Positions 16,069 through 25,453 of a DNA stretch of 64,000 nucleotides are shown here, piece after piece. Position 1 is the first letter of the stretch; every line of letters begins with the position of its first letter. A program made the position numbers and the translations under genes. This DNA comes from Dorea formicigenerans. Lineage in GTDB: Bacteria; Bacillota; Clostridia; Lachnospirales; Lachnospiraceae. Where the stretch lies: NCBI RefSeq assembly GCF_025150245.1, contig NZ_CP102279.1, positions 2,539,423 through 2,603,422 of the forward strand, read 5' to 3'. The notes under the pieces are model-generated. The model was not told the origin of the DNA. It searched no databases and saw nothing but the letters and a program-made list of their open reading frames with translations.

Positions 16069-16777
16069 ATCTTTTTTCCATCAGCCACTTGATTCCTTTT
16101 GCCAGACGCTTCCCAGAATCCGCAAAATGTCCTCCGGGATTCCATTCCAATACTACCCGCTCGGCAAATGGATCTTCCAGCAACAATTTTTCTTGTTCCC
16201 TAGTGCGGTCTCCCACAGTTGCCATTACCGCATTCTTCGTCTTTTCTTCCTTTCCTCCAAGGCTCAAGTATACGCTGCATTTGCGCTTCAATATATGTTC
16301 TCTCATGTAAATATCCCAATTCTTGAACCACAGAGAACCAGAACAACACGCGATTCCAGAAAATGTATCGCATTCATATGCCGCCCACAACGCAAATAAT
16401 CCTGCTAAGGAATAGCCTGCCAGCCAGTGTTCCTGTTCTTTCACATGATATGTCCGGTCAATATATGGGACTCCTTCTTCAAGTAACCACTTCAACGTCC
16501 TTGCGCCTTGTCCATCAAATGCTTCCGTTCCAAATGCCGCCGGTGCTTCCCAGGGTGAAAAATCCCGGTTCCAGTCTTCCACCTGAAATGCTACTAAAAG
16601 AAATTTCTGTTCCGGCACAAGCTCCATCAAAGCTTCCCAAAAATGTTCTACTTCTCCTCCCTGATGCGGATACATGCCCCAGAAAATAACCGGACCTCCC
16701 GATCCATTCTGTACGATATGTAATTGTATATCTGCTACGATTGTCTCTGTCACATTTATCTTCTTCATTTTCATCAC
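16064..16777 (-). CDS. Alpha/beta-hydrolase esterase (esterase D/Fes-like)
   Basis: 237 aa, alpha/beta-hydrolase fold. Nucleophile elbow is LAGYSLAGLFALWAA (G-Y-S-L-A), the last strand and His are NPGGHFADSGKR, and an early oxyanion-loop-like GMYPHQGG is present. No signal peptide, so cytosolic. The GTG start (16777) overlaps the stop of the DUF188 gene; an ATG directly follows and is equally possible. Substrate unknown; family members cleave short acyl or siderophore esters. Confidence 0.83.
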   Translation of the reverse strand: MMKMKKINVTETIVADIQLHIVQNGSGGPVIFWGMYPHQGGEVEHFWEALMELVPEQKFLLVAFQVEDWNRDFSPWEAPAAFGTEAFDGQGARTLKWLLEEGVPYIDRTYHVKEQEHWLAGYSLAGLFALWAAYECDTFSGIACCSGSLWFKNWDIYMREHILKRKCSVYLSLGGKEEKTKNAVMATVGDRTREQEKLLLEDPFAERVVLEWNPGGHFADSGKRLAKGIKWLMEKRY

Positions 16778-17229
16778 ATTTCTGATTCCACTGCCATCCT
16801 TATCATTTTCTCAAATGACTGCGCAAACCGCTCATCATCTTCCTCAGTACGTTTCTTCGGCCCTTTTATATGATTTTTATGAGAACTTCTTCTCGCCTTC
16901 TTATTCAAATGTCGCTCCATAAGCATCTGATCAATATTGTCATTGGTGTACCATTTGCCAGACTGATGAATAGCAAATGCACCCTTTCCCAACGCCATCG
17001 CTGCCACTCCATAATCCTGTGAAACCACAATATCTCCCCTGTGACAAATGCTGATCAACTTATAATCAACAGCATCCGCTCCGGCACCCACAACAATCAC
17101 TTCACTGTACTCAGATGTCAGGACATGATTTGTGTCACATAATAAAGTCACCGGAATGTTGTATTTTTTTGATATGTTCTCAACTATGCTGACCACCGGG
17201 CAGGCATCAGCATCAATGAATACTCGCAT
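16774..17229 (-). CDS. YaiI/YqxD family (DUF188) protein
   Basis: 151 residues with the family opening MRVFIDADACPVV, the VVGAGADAVDYKLI strand-helix region and GDIVVSQDYGVAAMALGKGA, which are PIN-like acidic positions. The C-terminus is basic (HLNKKARRSSHKNH). Function is not established; a nuclease-like fold is suggested. It overlaps the esterase start, so the two are co-translated. Confidence 0.9.
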   Translation of the reverse strand: MRVFIDADACPVVSIVENISKKYNIPVTLLCDTNHVLTSEYSEVIVVGAGADAVDYKLISICHRGDIVVSQDYGVAAMALGKGAFAIHQSGKWYTNDNIDQMLMERHLNKKARRSSHKNHIKGPKKRTEEDDERFAQSFEKMIRMAVESEM

Positions 17230-17302
17230 GTTTCTCTCCTAAAACTCCTAATTTTTCTATTTACAAATAGTGTACAAATATTTATAATAAGACAATAAGA
17301 TA

Positions 17303-17482
17303 TTAAGTGCTGATAGAATGGTGTCTATATTTAGATGCTTTAATCCTTAGGTAACGATATCCTTTTGCCCATAGAGCCTTTTGCAATGTAACTTCAATTG
17401 TTGTATTCTTCCCTCTGATTTTACTCATCGTTTTTCTACGCTGTTCAGTTACATTATTAAAAACTCTTTCTTTTGCTTTCAT
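17303..17482 (-). pseudogene. vsr: 5' remnant of a Vsr-type DNA mismatch endonuclease
   Basis: A 59-codon frame opens with ATG after AGGG and reads TEQRRKTMSKIRGKNTTIEV then TLQKALWAKGYRYLRIK. This matches the start of very-short-patch repair endonucleases (R-S-x-x-M-x-x-I-x-x-K-N-T-x-P-E-x-x-L-R-x-x-L-W-x-x-G-x-R-Y). After GYRY the similarity is lost and a stop follows; the catalytic Asp and zinc residues are missing. A TATAAT box lies upstream. It marks the edge of a low-GC insert shared with the KAP NTPase, and suggests a lost restriction-modification locus. Confidence 0.7.
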
Positions 17483-17561
17483 TTACTTATTTCCCTAACA
17501 TGTAATTTTTTATATTATACCATAAAACATGTTATAAAATGTATGTATCCTTATTTACACT

Positions 17562-19739
17562 TTATTGTTCTCTCCATTTTTCAATCATTCTTTCAGCATC
17601 TTTCTGACTTACTTCCCCTTCATCATCACTTTTTCCAATACTATCCAAATAAAATGCCGCACAATACTCTTGATTTTTTTTAGATAATCTAAACATCTCA
17701 CCTGTTGCTTGCGTATTTTGAATTGCATCTAAAATACGTTCTTTTGTTAAATATTTTTCGTATTCCTTAGATACAGCATACTTAATACCGTTTCCAATCC
17801 AAGTAAACACTGTACTTTTGAGAAAACATAATATGTGTATATCGTCTTTTAACTCCTGTTGAATTCTTTGCGTCATAAATTGGGAATCAAAATTTTCCAT
17901 AAGGTATAAAATCATTCTATAATCAAAAAAATCAAAAATACTATTTTCTTTTAATATTGTCTTTACTTTTTGCTTAAATACTTGTTCTACATCTTCTAAT
18001 TCTTCAATTGATATAATCCTTCCCTTACTTTTTTCCCTTCCTTCTGCCGCTAATCTCCCATAACCCAATTCTATTATATTAATAACATGTGCTATTGACG
18101 GTAAAGAATCTAAATCTCCACTATTAATTAATTGTTCTAAAAAGTTCTTTCTATTTACTTTCTCAATTTGTTCGAACAAATCGATAACCATACGCTCTGC
18201 ATAATCTCTTGAAGATGTCATTAGTAAATTACCCGTAGATTTTTCCTCCAATTTATAAGCACTTTTCAAAATACTTGTAACAATTATTTTTGCTCTTTCT
18301 TCTCTAATATTAGGTATCGCAGATTTTATTTCGGATAAAAACGCATAACTTTTTCCTTCCTGATTCAATTCCAAAATATATTTTTCCAGTTCACCGCATC
18401 CTAATTTTTGAATCGCCCTTGTAACCTCAAAAGATTTTATATCAATCTCTTCAATATTAAAATCAAAATACCTTTCAAATTTGTCTGGATGTGCAATACG
18501 ATTGCTCCTCCTAAGCAAATCAGAATCATACCATTCTGTTATTTTCCCAATCTCATCTCCGATATATGGAAAAAGGCATACTAAAATGTCCATTATCTTT
18601 TCTGCCTCTTTCTCTTTCCCCACCTTCACTAAAACTCCCTTTAATTCATTTAAATACATATCATACAGTTCTTTTTGTCCTTTATTATTGGCCATATACA
18701 CTCTTTTGCCACTCAGTTTACCTGTTAAAAAATTTTTATTGTACTTTATCCATTCATAAACAGTTGGATAGTACATTTCTATTACAGATATAACCACCAT
18801 ATCTGTAAAATCTACTTCTGTTCCTATACCAGAAAACTTAAACTGTACCAAATTACACAGTCTATTTACATCTCTCATATTTTTCAACAACGGTATGACA
18901 CAAGTATCTGCCAATCTCTCCCAATGTTCTAAATTTATTTTTATACCTTCTTGCTCTTTTACTATGTTATATAATCGTTCAAATATAATACCTCTAAATT
19001 CAGTCGAACATATATCTGGTATTTGAATTGGCATTTGAATTATTTTTTCCAAATACTCTTCACCACTTCCTTCTTGAATCTTCTCCAATGCTTTTACAAC
19101 AATCTCTTTATCAAATACCAATAAATATATCATATTAGGGAATTTTGCCACTGACGTAATCAACTGAAAGACTTGTCTTATTTGTTCATTGTTAAGCCTA
19201 TCAATATCATCTATAACCACTAGAATTCTTTTATTCTGGCCCTTCAACAGCTGAACAACTTTTTCCTTCTGGCACATAATATCATTTTTATCCAAATTAT
19301 TCTGTATTCGTTTACCTATACCTTTAGAAATTCTTTTCCCCAAAAAAGATATCGCTCCTCCAACATGTGGAATAACTTTCGCAAAATCAAACGCATCTGA
19401 ATACCGTTCTAAAGCGTTACCTACCTCTTTCAATGTTTTATCTTTTGTCCAATGAAATTGATTTGCCAAATGAACAAAAAACTGTTCTAATAATTGATTT
19501 GTACTCGAAAAATTCCAAGGTTCAAAACGAACAATCACTACTTTTTCATTTTCTTTTATTTCCTCAAGAATCATATTTACTAGTGATGTTTTCCCAATTC
19601 CCCATTGCCCATACAGTCCAATAGTAAAAGTATCTTGACTATTCAAATTTTCCAAAGATTTAGCCACTAGTTCCGCAAAATACTTTCTTTTTAAAAAGTC
19701 TTCCTTTTTGCTTAAAATCGGTTTATCTGAATAATACAT
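17562..19739 (-). CDS. KAP-family P-loop NTPase
   Basis: A 725-residue protein of the KAP group (named for Kidins220 and PifA). The Walker A is TIGLYGQWGIGKTSLVNMIL (about residue 40), then VIVRFEPWNFSSTNQLLEQF, typical of KAP, and the Walker B is ILVVIDDIDRLNNEQIRQVF. The C-terminal half is helical with no clear domain. Many KAP proteins have inserted membrane helices between the P-loop and Walker B; here AISFLGKRISKGIGK is only weakly hydrophobic. PifA-like members block phages, so a defence role is possible. The gene is more AT-rich than its neighbours and stands alone next to a vsr remnant, signs of horizontal transfer. Start at ATG 19739 after AAAGG. Confidence 0.88.
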   Translation of the reverse strand: MYYSDKPILSKKEDFLKRKYFAELVAKSLENLNSQDTFTIGLYGQWGIGKTSLVNMILEEIKENEKVVIVRFEPWNFSSTNQLLEQFFVHLANQFHWTKDKTLKEVGNALERYSDAFDFAKVIPHVGGAISFLGKRISKGIGKRIQNNLDKNDIMCQKEKVVQLLKGQNKRILVVIDDIDRLNNEQIRQVFQLITSVAKFPNMIYLLVFDKEIVVKALEKIQEGSGEEYLEKIIQMPIQIPDICSTEFRGIIFERLYNIVKEQEGIKINLEHWERLADTCVIPLLKNMRDVNRLCNLVQFKFSGIGTEVDFTDMVVISVIEMYYPTVYEWIKYNKNFLTGKLSGKRVYMANNKGQKELYDMYLNELKGVLVKVGKEKEAEKIMDILVCLFPYIGDEIGKITEWYDSDLLRRSNRIAHPDKFERYFDFNIEEIDIKSFEVTRAIQKLGCGELEKYILELNQEGKSYAFLSEIKSAIPNIREERAKIIVTSILKSAYKLEEKSTGNLLMTSSRDYAERMVIDLFEQIEKVNRKNFLEQLINSGDLDSLPSIAHVINIIELGYGRLAAEGREKSKGRIISIEELEDVEQVFKQKVKTILKENSIFDFFDYRMILYLMENFDSQFMTQRIQQELKDDIHILCFLKSTVFTWIGNGIKYAVSKEYEKYLTKERILDAIQNTQATGEMFRLSKKNQEYCAAFYLDSIGKSDDEGEVSQKDAERMIEKWREQ

Positions 19740-19945
19740 TTTTATTACCTTTCTTTTCATATCTAACTTTTAAAATCATATAATATATTTTGAGAATAAA
19801 AATGTTTGTAACTTTCTCTTAATATTTATCATTCCAACTCGTAATCATAATTTATTGCCATAAATAGCACTATAATGTCCCAATTTATAATCTCATCAAC
19901 TTCACCGCGTACCCTCAAATTTCTTTTCCTGGGTAAATTAACCTC
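19740..19945. other. AT-rich edge of the KAP insert
   Basis: No complete gene. On the minus strand a short frame near 19815-19915 reads EVDEIINWDIIVLFMAINYD and stops; it may be the tail of a lost gene but I do not recognise it. Confidence 0.3.
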
Positions 19946-20938
19946 TTATTCCCCATACTGCTCTACCAGCCTCTTCGCTTCTCCCCGCATCTCTTCTACA
20001 ACGTCCTCTGGCGAGAGTATTTTTACCTGTTCGCCTAGTGAAAATACCCAGCCCAGAAACTGCTTGCTGACATGTACATCCACATTTACTGTAAAATGAT
20101 TTTCGTCTGCTGGTATGAACATAATGTCTTTTCCGAATCGGTCGATGATAACTCCTGCCAGGCGATTATCTACCAGAAGCTTTACAGTCTTTTCTTTTCC
20201 GCCGAACATTCCGAAGCTTTTCTTGGTATAATCTGCCATGTCCAGTTGTTTAAAATGTTCTTTTCCCTCGCGTGTTTCTGTGGACATTCGGATATGAAGC
20301 ATTTTGTCTACGCGGTAATGCTTGATCAGCTCTGCTTCTGAATCATATCCCACGAGATAATAATTTTCATCGTCCCATGAAAGTCCCCACGGGCTGATAT
20401 GATACCATGCGCCGTCATGCCGAAGCTCCATTTCTTTTTTCACATTCCACTGATAATACTGGAACTTGACTTTCCGGTTCTCGGATATGGCATTATGAAT
20501 CGCATCGACTGTATAATAAATGCTTTCGTTCATAGCCTTGATTCTGCCGGACACGTAGACTTGCCGCTGCAGCTTCTGCGCATCATATTTACTGACCAGT
20601 TTCTCCAGCTTTTTAATCAGTGTATTTGTCTTCTTTTGAGTGACGAATTTCGACGACTGAATTGCATCTACCAGAAGTTTTAATTCCGGAAGTTCAAACG
20701 GGCGCTCTACTACGTGATAATGATAACGGTTCCCCACCGGCTCGCCTTCAACTTCTATCCCCAGCTTTTCCAAATCTTTCAAATCATTATAAAGGCTTTT
20801 CCTGTCTGCAGTGACTTCGTATTCTTCCAGCTTTTCTTTAATCTCTGGCATTGTGATATAGTGATCTTCATCAGTATTTTCCAACATAATCTGTGCAAGT
20901 CGATATAATTTGAACTTCTGATTCTTTCCTTTTGGCAT
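19946..20938 (-). CDS. WYL-domain transcriptional regulator
   Basis: 330 aa. An N-terminal winged helix (ITMPEIKEKLEEYEVTADRK then SLYNDLKDLEKLGIEV) is followed by a WYL domain with VKFQYYQWN, WYHISPWGLSWDDENYYLVG (the aromatic ligand-binding strand) and HYRVDKMLHI, and a WCX-like C-terminal part. WYL proteins sense nucleic acids or small ligands and control DNA damage, defence or metabolism. The start is ATG 20938, 9 bases after GGAGGAAG. Its neighbour is the KAP insert; whether it controls it is unknown. Confidence 0.9.
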   Translation of the reverse strand: MPKGKNQKFKLYRLAQIMLENTDEDHYITMPEIKEKLEEYEVTADRKSLYNDLKDLEKLGIEVEGEPVGNRYHYHVVERPFELPELKLLVDAIQSSKFVTQKKTNTLIKKLEKLVSKYDAQKLQRQVYVSGRIKAMNESIYYTVDAIHNAISENRKVKFQYYQWNVKKEMELRHDGAWYHISPWGLSWDDENYYLVGYDSEAELIKHYRVDKMLHIRMSTETREGKEHFKQLDMADYTKKSFGMFGGKEKTVKLLVDNRLAGVIIDRFGKDIMFIPADENHFTVNVDVHVSKQFLGWVFSLGEQVKILSPEDVVEEMRGEAKRLVEQYGE

Positions 20939-21026
20939 CGCAGTCTTCCTCCTCACCTGATGATAGTTTCATTGTATCACAGGTGGGGAGAATATGGTAC
21001 AGCTATGTATTTGGTCTGTTGGATTC

Positions 21027-21683
21027 TTACGCCAGCTTAAGCTCCATACCAGCAAATACTTCTCCAAGTGAACTACTAAGATGTTCGGAAGATTTCTCTG
21101 GCATCTCATAACTTACCAGTTGATAATCTGGATTTAATTCTAACTTTTCAATCAGCAGACCTGTATTGACCGCATCGTTTAGCCCATCGTGGAATCTTCC
21201 CTCCGGATCTATGTCAGCCCGTCCCAATGCTTCTTCCAGACTCATTTTTCTGGACATCTCATATCTCTTCATAAATATATCCTGATAGTCTACCCATCTG
21301 GATTCTTCCATAAAGGACGCAATCTTTTCATCTACAATATTTTTTGCTTTTATCTCATGAAGAATCTGGGCACGGTCACTTCCACTCCAGGCATAGACTT
21401 TATACTCTCTGTCACCAATCCAGTTGAGCATATGTAATAACGCTTTCTGAAGTCTCGGCGTATGCTTCACCTGGCCGTTCTTGATACCTGTCAGATTTTC
21501 AATAAAATAATCTATCACACCATGTTCTGGGTGTACGAACTGACTGAGTGTTCCAATTCTCTTGAACTCCTCGTCCAGAAGCACCGCACCAATTTGTATC
21601 GTTTCATTCGCATATTTGTATCTTTTACTACGATAATCTCTCGGCACCTTGCACATTTCTAAATCAATAACCAGATAATTCAT
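21027..21683 (-). CDS. DEDDh 3'-5' exonuclease
   Basis: Exonuclease RNase T/DNA pol III epsilon-like fold, 218 aa. Exo I is YLVIDLEMC (Asp and Glu), Exo II includes the VYAWSGSDRAQIL strand, and Exo III is FHDGLNDAVNTGLLIE with His and Asp. A cytosolic nuclease for DNA or RNA ends; the substrate cannot be decided from sequence. It lies 88 bases upstream of the WYL gene on the same strand and has no clear partner. Confidence 0.87.
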   Translation of the reverse strand: MNYLVIDLEMCKVPRDYRSKRYKYANETIQIGAVLLDEEFKRIGTLSQFVHPEHGVIDYFIENLTGIKNGQVKHTPRLQKALLHMLNWIGDREYKVYAWSGSDRAQILHEIKAKNIVDEKIASFMEESRWVDYQDIFMKRYEMSRKMSLEEALGRADIDPEGRFHDGLNDAVNTGLLIEKLELNPDYQLVSYEMPEKSSEHLSSSLGEVFAGMELKLA

Positions 21684-21978
21684 ATAACATTCTCCCTTCT
21701 GAATCTTACAACATATGGTATTTTACTCAACTTCTCGCTTTTACCTATCATTTACAATATTCTCCCAAAACAGGTGGGGTATAAAATTCACAGCTCCACT
21801 TTATTTTCATTTTTTTAAGTTTCGGATTTTTAAACCAATTTTGCTAGTCTTCTATTCCTTACAATTTATATCTTGACTTATTCTTCTTTTTCTATTAGTA
21901 TAAATATAAGAAATGGGTTTGTTACCGCACAGCTCTAGCTCAAACGGGGTGCTCGTTTCTTTTTTATTTCCCCCATAC
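21684..21978. other. Intergenic region, no gene seen
   Basis: AT-rich spacer between the exonuclease gene start and the terminator of the amino-acid importer. No RNA fold or coding frame that I can support. Confidence 0.4.
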
Positions 21979-22010
21979 ATAAAAACAAGCTGACCTTTCG
22001 GCCAGCTCAT
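21979..22010 (-). terminator. Terminator of the amino-acid ABC operon
   Basis: Minus-strand hairpin GAGCTGGCCGAAAGGTCAGCTTG followed by TTTTTATG, 51 bases after the binding-protein stop. Confidence 0.85.
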
Positions 22011-22060
22011 TTCTTCTTACTTTTATTATTCTCTTTTAATCCAGTGAGACTACCTTGAAT

Positions 22061-22951
22061 CTATTTCACTGCTCCACCTTCTACAACCAGTTCCTCTTCG
22101 TAGTCTTTTCCGTAAGTGTCTACAAGTGTCTCTTCGTAATCTTTGTGGAAGAACTGTTCATCACCAAGTGATTTGATTTCCTCATTTACCCAATCAAGCA
22201 ATGTATCGTTTCCTTTGGATACTGCCGGTGCGATGGTGTCTTTATTTCCAAGTTCAGAGATTCCAACTGTGTAACCTTTGTTCTGAAGTGCAAATGCGAT
22301 AACCTCTGTGTTGTCGTTTGCCCATGCTACACCATTTCCATTTTCCAGAGCGTTCTTTGCTGTTGCGTAGGAATCATATTTCTGAAGTGGAATGTCCGGA
22401 TAATTCTCTGTCAGGTAAGTCTCTGCTGTTGTTCCGGAGATGACGATCATCTGGTCTTTACTGTTCCATTTGTCCAGGCTCTTGATAACGTTGCTGTCCG
22501 GAGATACAACTCCAAGTGCTACGTTCATGTATGGAAGTGCGAAGTCTACTTCTTCTGCACGCTCGTCTGTGACTGTGAAGTTTGCAAGGATCAGATCAAC
22601 TTTTCCTGTCTGCAGATACTCGATACGGTTTGCAGCTTCTGTGGATACAAAGTTGACTTTTACACCGAGATCTTCACCGATTCTGTTCGCGAAGTATACA
22701 TCATATCCCTGATATTCACCGTTTTCATCAACATATCCAAATGGATTCTTATCGGAAAATACTCCGATATTGATTGTTCCGTCTTTTTTGATTTCATCTA
22801 ATGTACGATAAACAGTTCCGGAATCTTTTTTTGCTGAGGAATCGCTTCCTTTAGAATCATCGGAGCTTGAGCTTCCGCATGCTACAAGTGCAAATGTACT
22901 TGCGACTACGGTTGCCAGTGTAATTAATTTTTTCAGTTTTCCATTTTTCAT
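22061..22951 (-). CDS. CjaA-like amino-acid (probably cysteine) binding lipoprotein
   Basis: Lipoprotein: signal peptide with the lipobox FALVACG, then a Ser-rich linker. The SBP_bac_3 domain includes TINIGVFSDKNPFGYVDENG, TEAANRIEYLQTGKVDLILA, NFTVTDERAEEVDF, ELGNKDTIAPAVSKGNDTLL and EQFFHKDYEETL. The combination of EAANR, ELGNKDxIAPAVxKG and EQFFHKxYxETL is that of the cysteine-binding protein CjaA of Campylobacter, so cysteine uptake is likely. It is the last gene of the operon permease-permease-ATPase-binding protein and ends at a terminator. Confidence 0.88.
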   Translation of the reverse strand: MKNGKLKKLITLATVVASTFALVACGSSSSDDSKGSDSSAKKDSGTVYRTLDEIKKDGTINIGVFSDKNPFGYVDENGEYQGYDVYFANRIGEDLGVKVNFVSTEAANRIEYLQTGKVDLILANFTVTDERAEEVDFALPYMNVALGVVSPDSNVIKSLDKWNSKDQMIVISGTTAETYLTENYPDIPLQKYDSYATAKNALENGNGVAWANDNTEVIAFALQNKGYTVGISELGNKDTIAPAVSKGNDTLLDWVNEEIKSLGDEQFFHKDYEETLVDTYGKDYEEELVVEGGAVK

Positions 22952-23035
22952 AATACAAACTCTCCTTGTCTCATTTCTTATATCAAAACTCTTATGAGTC
23001 TTGCTTTTTCTAAAAATTTCCTGTTACAGATTGAT

Positions 23036-23794
23036 TCAAATATCTCTCTTTACAGACTCAAATGTAAATGTATTCAAGAATTTCTTCGCCCGATCTGTCT
23101 TCGGGTGTTCGAAAAACTCATCTGGTGTTTCATCTTCTTGTATTTTTCCGCCTTCCAGAAATATGATCCGGTCTGCGACAGCTCTGGCGAACTGCATTTC
23201 ATGGGTAACAATTATCATCGTTCTGCCTTGCGCTGCCAAGTCTAAGATTACGTCCAGTACTTCACGGACCATTTCCGGGTCAAGTGCTGCTGTTACTTCA
23301 TCGAAAAGTAAGATTTCCGGGTGCATGCACAATGCACGGACAATTGCAACTCGCTGCTTCTGTCCTCCGGAAAGCTCTCTTGGATAACTTCCGGCTTTTT
23401 CTTCCAGTCCAACTCTTCTAAGAAGCTTCATGGCTTCTTCTTTCACTTCATCTTTTGAGCGTTTTTGGACTTTCGTAGGTGCCAGTAAAATATTATCTAA
23501 TACAGTCAGATGTGGAAACAAATCATAGCTTTGAAACACCATTCCTATTTTCTGTCTGAGGCGGGTCAGAGATTTGCTTTTCGGGTCAATGACCTCGTCT
23601 CCCAGTTTAACCACGCCGCCCTGGATTGGCTCCAGGGCATTGATACATCGAAGTAATGTACTCTTTCCACAGCCACTTGGACCAACTACCACAATGACTT
23701 CGCCTTTCTTTACGTCAAGACTTACATCATCTAAGATGACTTGATCTCCATATTTTTTTATCAGATGTTCTACTGTAAGTAATGTCTCTGCCAC
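23036..23794 (-). CDS. Polar amino-acid ABC transporter ATPase
   Basis: 252 aa GlnQ-type ATPase: Walker A VVVGPSGCGKSTLLR, signature LSGGQKQRVAIVRAL, Walker B ILLFDEVTAALDPEM. The Walker B is DEVTAALDPE where most family members have DEPTSALDPE; the catalytic Glu is kept, so activity is expected. The start is 6 bases after the upstream permease stop, so they are translated together. It powers uptake of the substrate bound by the CjaA-like protein. Confidence 0.95.
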   Translation of the reverse strand: MAETLLTVEHLIKKYGDQVILDDVSLDVKKGEVIVVVGPSGCGKSTLLRCINALEPIQGGVVKLGDEVIDPKSKSLTRLRQKIGMVFQSYDLFPHLTVLDNILLAPTKVQKRSKDEVKEEAMKLLRRVGLEEKAGSYPRELSGGQKQRVAIVRALCMHPEILLFDEVTAALDPEMVREVLDVILDLAAQGRTMIIVTHEMQFARAVADRIIFLEGGKIQEDETPDEFFEHPKTDRAKKFLNTFTFESVKRDI

Positions 23795-23800
23795 AATCTA

Positions 23801-24475
23801 TCACCTCCATCTTCTTTCCAGATATTTTGCAAGCATACTGATTGGCCAGCATGCGAAAAAGTATAATAAAAATACTACAAGATAAATGCCAAATGCAGCA
23901 TTTGGACTGCTCATTCGATTTGCTTCGATGATCTGCTGTGAGACTTTCAGCACTTCCACCACACCGATCATCAGGATCAGGCTTGTAGTTTTGATCATTC
24001 GTGTGATCAGATTGATGGATAGCGGAATGAGTCTGCGAAGTGTCTGCGGAATGATAATGTACCAATAAGTCTGCACTTTGCTCAATCCTAATGCCTCGCT
24101 GCTTTCATATTGATGTTTCGGGATACTGATAAGCGCCCCTCTTACCAGGTCACTCATTTCAGCTGCTCCCCAGAATGTAAATACTATAATTGATGCATTT
24201 TCTCCTGATAAGTCCCAGCCAAACGCTCGCGTTGTCCCGAAAAATACGAGAAATAACAGTACCATTTGTGGCATGATTCGTACAATTTCCAGGTAAATGC
24301 GAAGAATCGCTTTGGTAATTGGATTTTTCCAGGTCATCAAAACTCCCAGTACGATTCCAAGTGGAATGCTTATGACTACGGAAATCAGGCTAATCTTCAG
24401 TGCCACTCCAAGTCCTGCCAGCATTCGCATGAAGTTCTGTCCTTTTAATAAAACACTAATCCCCAAATCCGGCAT
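23801..24475 (-). CDS. Amino-acid ABC transporter permease
   Basis: 224 aa HisM/GlnP-type inner-membrane protein with five or so hydrophobic helices and the EAA loop SSEALGLSKVQTYWYIIIPQ then TLRRLIPL. It overlaps the previous permease by 20 bases, with GGAGGCTGCGTT before ATG. It pairs with the 24456-25115 product as the heterodimeric channel. Confidence 0.93.
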   Translation of the reverse strand: MPDLGISVLLKGQNFMRMLAGLGVALKISLISVVISIPLGIVLGVLMTWKNPITKAILRIYLEIVRIMPQMVLLFLVFFGTTRAFGWDLSGENASIIVFTFWGAAEMSDLVRGALISIPKHQYESSEALGLSKVQTYWYIIIPQTLRRLIPLSINLITRMIKTTSLILMIGVVEVLKVSQQIIEANRMSSPNAAFGIYLVVFLLYFFACWPISMLAKYLERRWR

Positions 24476-25115
24476 AACGCAGCCTCCTTTCCAAGAGACT
24501 TCCCAATATCGAAATTGGAAGTAAGATCAACAGATAAAAGACTACCAGTAAAAACAGGCTTTCTGTTGTCTTGTAATAAAGTCCGATTAAGTCTTTTGCG
24601 GTAAACATAAGGTCCATAAGACTGACTGCACTAAAGACACTCGTTTCTTTCAAAAGAAAGATTACATTTGCCATAAAGGCCGGTACACTTATTGAAAATG
24701 CCTGTGGCAGTACCACGTACCTCATAACCTGCAGACGGTTCATGCCGAGGCTCAATGCGCTTTCTGTCTGAATTGCTGCGACTGTCTCCAGTCCGCTTCG
24801 AAACGCTTCTGCCATATAACTTCCTCCAAGAAATGTCAGTCCTGCGATTCCACATGTCTGCGGATCTGTCTGGATTCCAATCTTTGGAAGTCCATAATAT
24901 ATAAAAAATAATTGTACAAGCAGTGGTGTATTTCGACTGAGTTCGATATAGACCGCTACAATTTGTCTTGCGACCGGTACTTTTTCATATTGGATGATTG
25001 CACAGATCAGTCCGACGATAATCGCACAGATAACTCCGGCTAATCCAAGTTTTACAGTCAACAAGGCAGCTCGTTCATACATTGGCAAATATTTGATAAT
25101 AAAATCCCAGTTCAT
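24456..25115 (-). CDS. Amino-acid ABC transporter permease
   Basis: 219 aa, the first gene of the operon. Membrane helices plus the EAA loop TESALSLGMNRLQVMRYVVL-PQAF and the ELSRNTPLLVQLFFIYYGLP segment common in HisMQ permeases. A good promoter lies 58 bases upstream. Confidence 0.93.
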   Translation of the reverse strand: MNWDFIIKYLPMYERAALLTVKLGLAGVICAIIVGLICAIIQYEKVPVARQIVAVYIELSRNTPLLVQLFFIYYGLPKIGIQTDPQTCGIAGLTFLGGSYMAEAFRSGLETVAAIQTESALSLGMNRLQVMRYVVLPQAFSISVPAFMANVIFLLKETSVFSAVSLMDLMFTAKDLIGLYYKTTESLFLLVVFYLLILLPISILGSLLERRLRYAGFGD

Positions 25116-25173
25116 TGCCTTACCCCTCTCTCACGATTTTTAATCTCTTGCTCCTTTCGATTTCATGAAAGCA

Positions 25174-25202
25174 ATGTTATCACTCTTTTCCTAGTCAGTC
25201 AA
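25174..25202 (-). promoter_or_regulatory. Promoter of the amino-acid importer
   Basis: TTGACT (25197-25202) and TAACAT (25174-25179) on the minus strand with 17 bases between. The AT-rich stretch upstream (to 25378) has a near-palindrome, CTATAATTAATAGCTAGCTATAG at 25238-25260, which could be a regulator site. Confidence 0.65.
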
Positions 25203-25378
25203 TAGGTTTTGTATGAAATGTTGGATTTTGCCCAAATCTATAATTAATAGCTAGCTATAGATGGCAACTATATCTAGGTAATACATGGTCTTCATCGCTG
25301 ACAGTGTAACTGGAGTTTTTTGCATTGACATTACCTTATTCCATTATATGTATGCGGTGAAATGTATGTTATGAATAC

Positions 25379-25445
25379 AAAAATAGCCGTCCTAATCTTT
25401 TGTGGTCACCTCACAGTCACCTCAAAGTTCAGGAACGGCTATCTC
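25379..25445 (-). terminator. Terminator of degV
   Basis: Minus-strand arms ATAGCCGTTCCT and AGGACGGCTAT, then TTTTTG. The loop holds two copies of GAGGTGAC. Confidence 0.8.
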
Positions 25446-25453
25446 CGTAATAA

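Noticed and set aside
21895-21975. Second terminator or riboswitch upstream of 21979
   Set aside because: CACAGCTCTAGCTC and GGTGCTCG can pair only weakly and do not lead into a T run in the right orientation.
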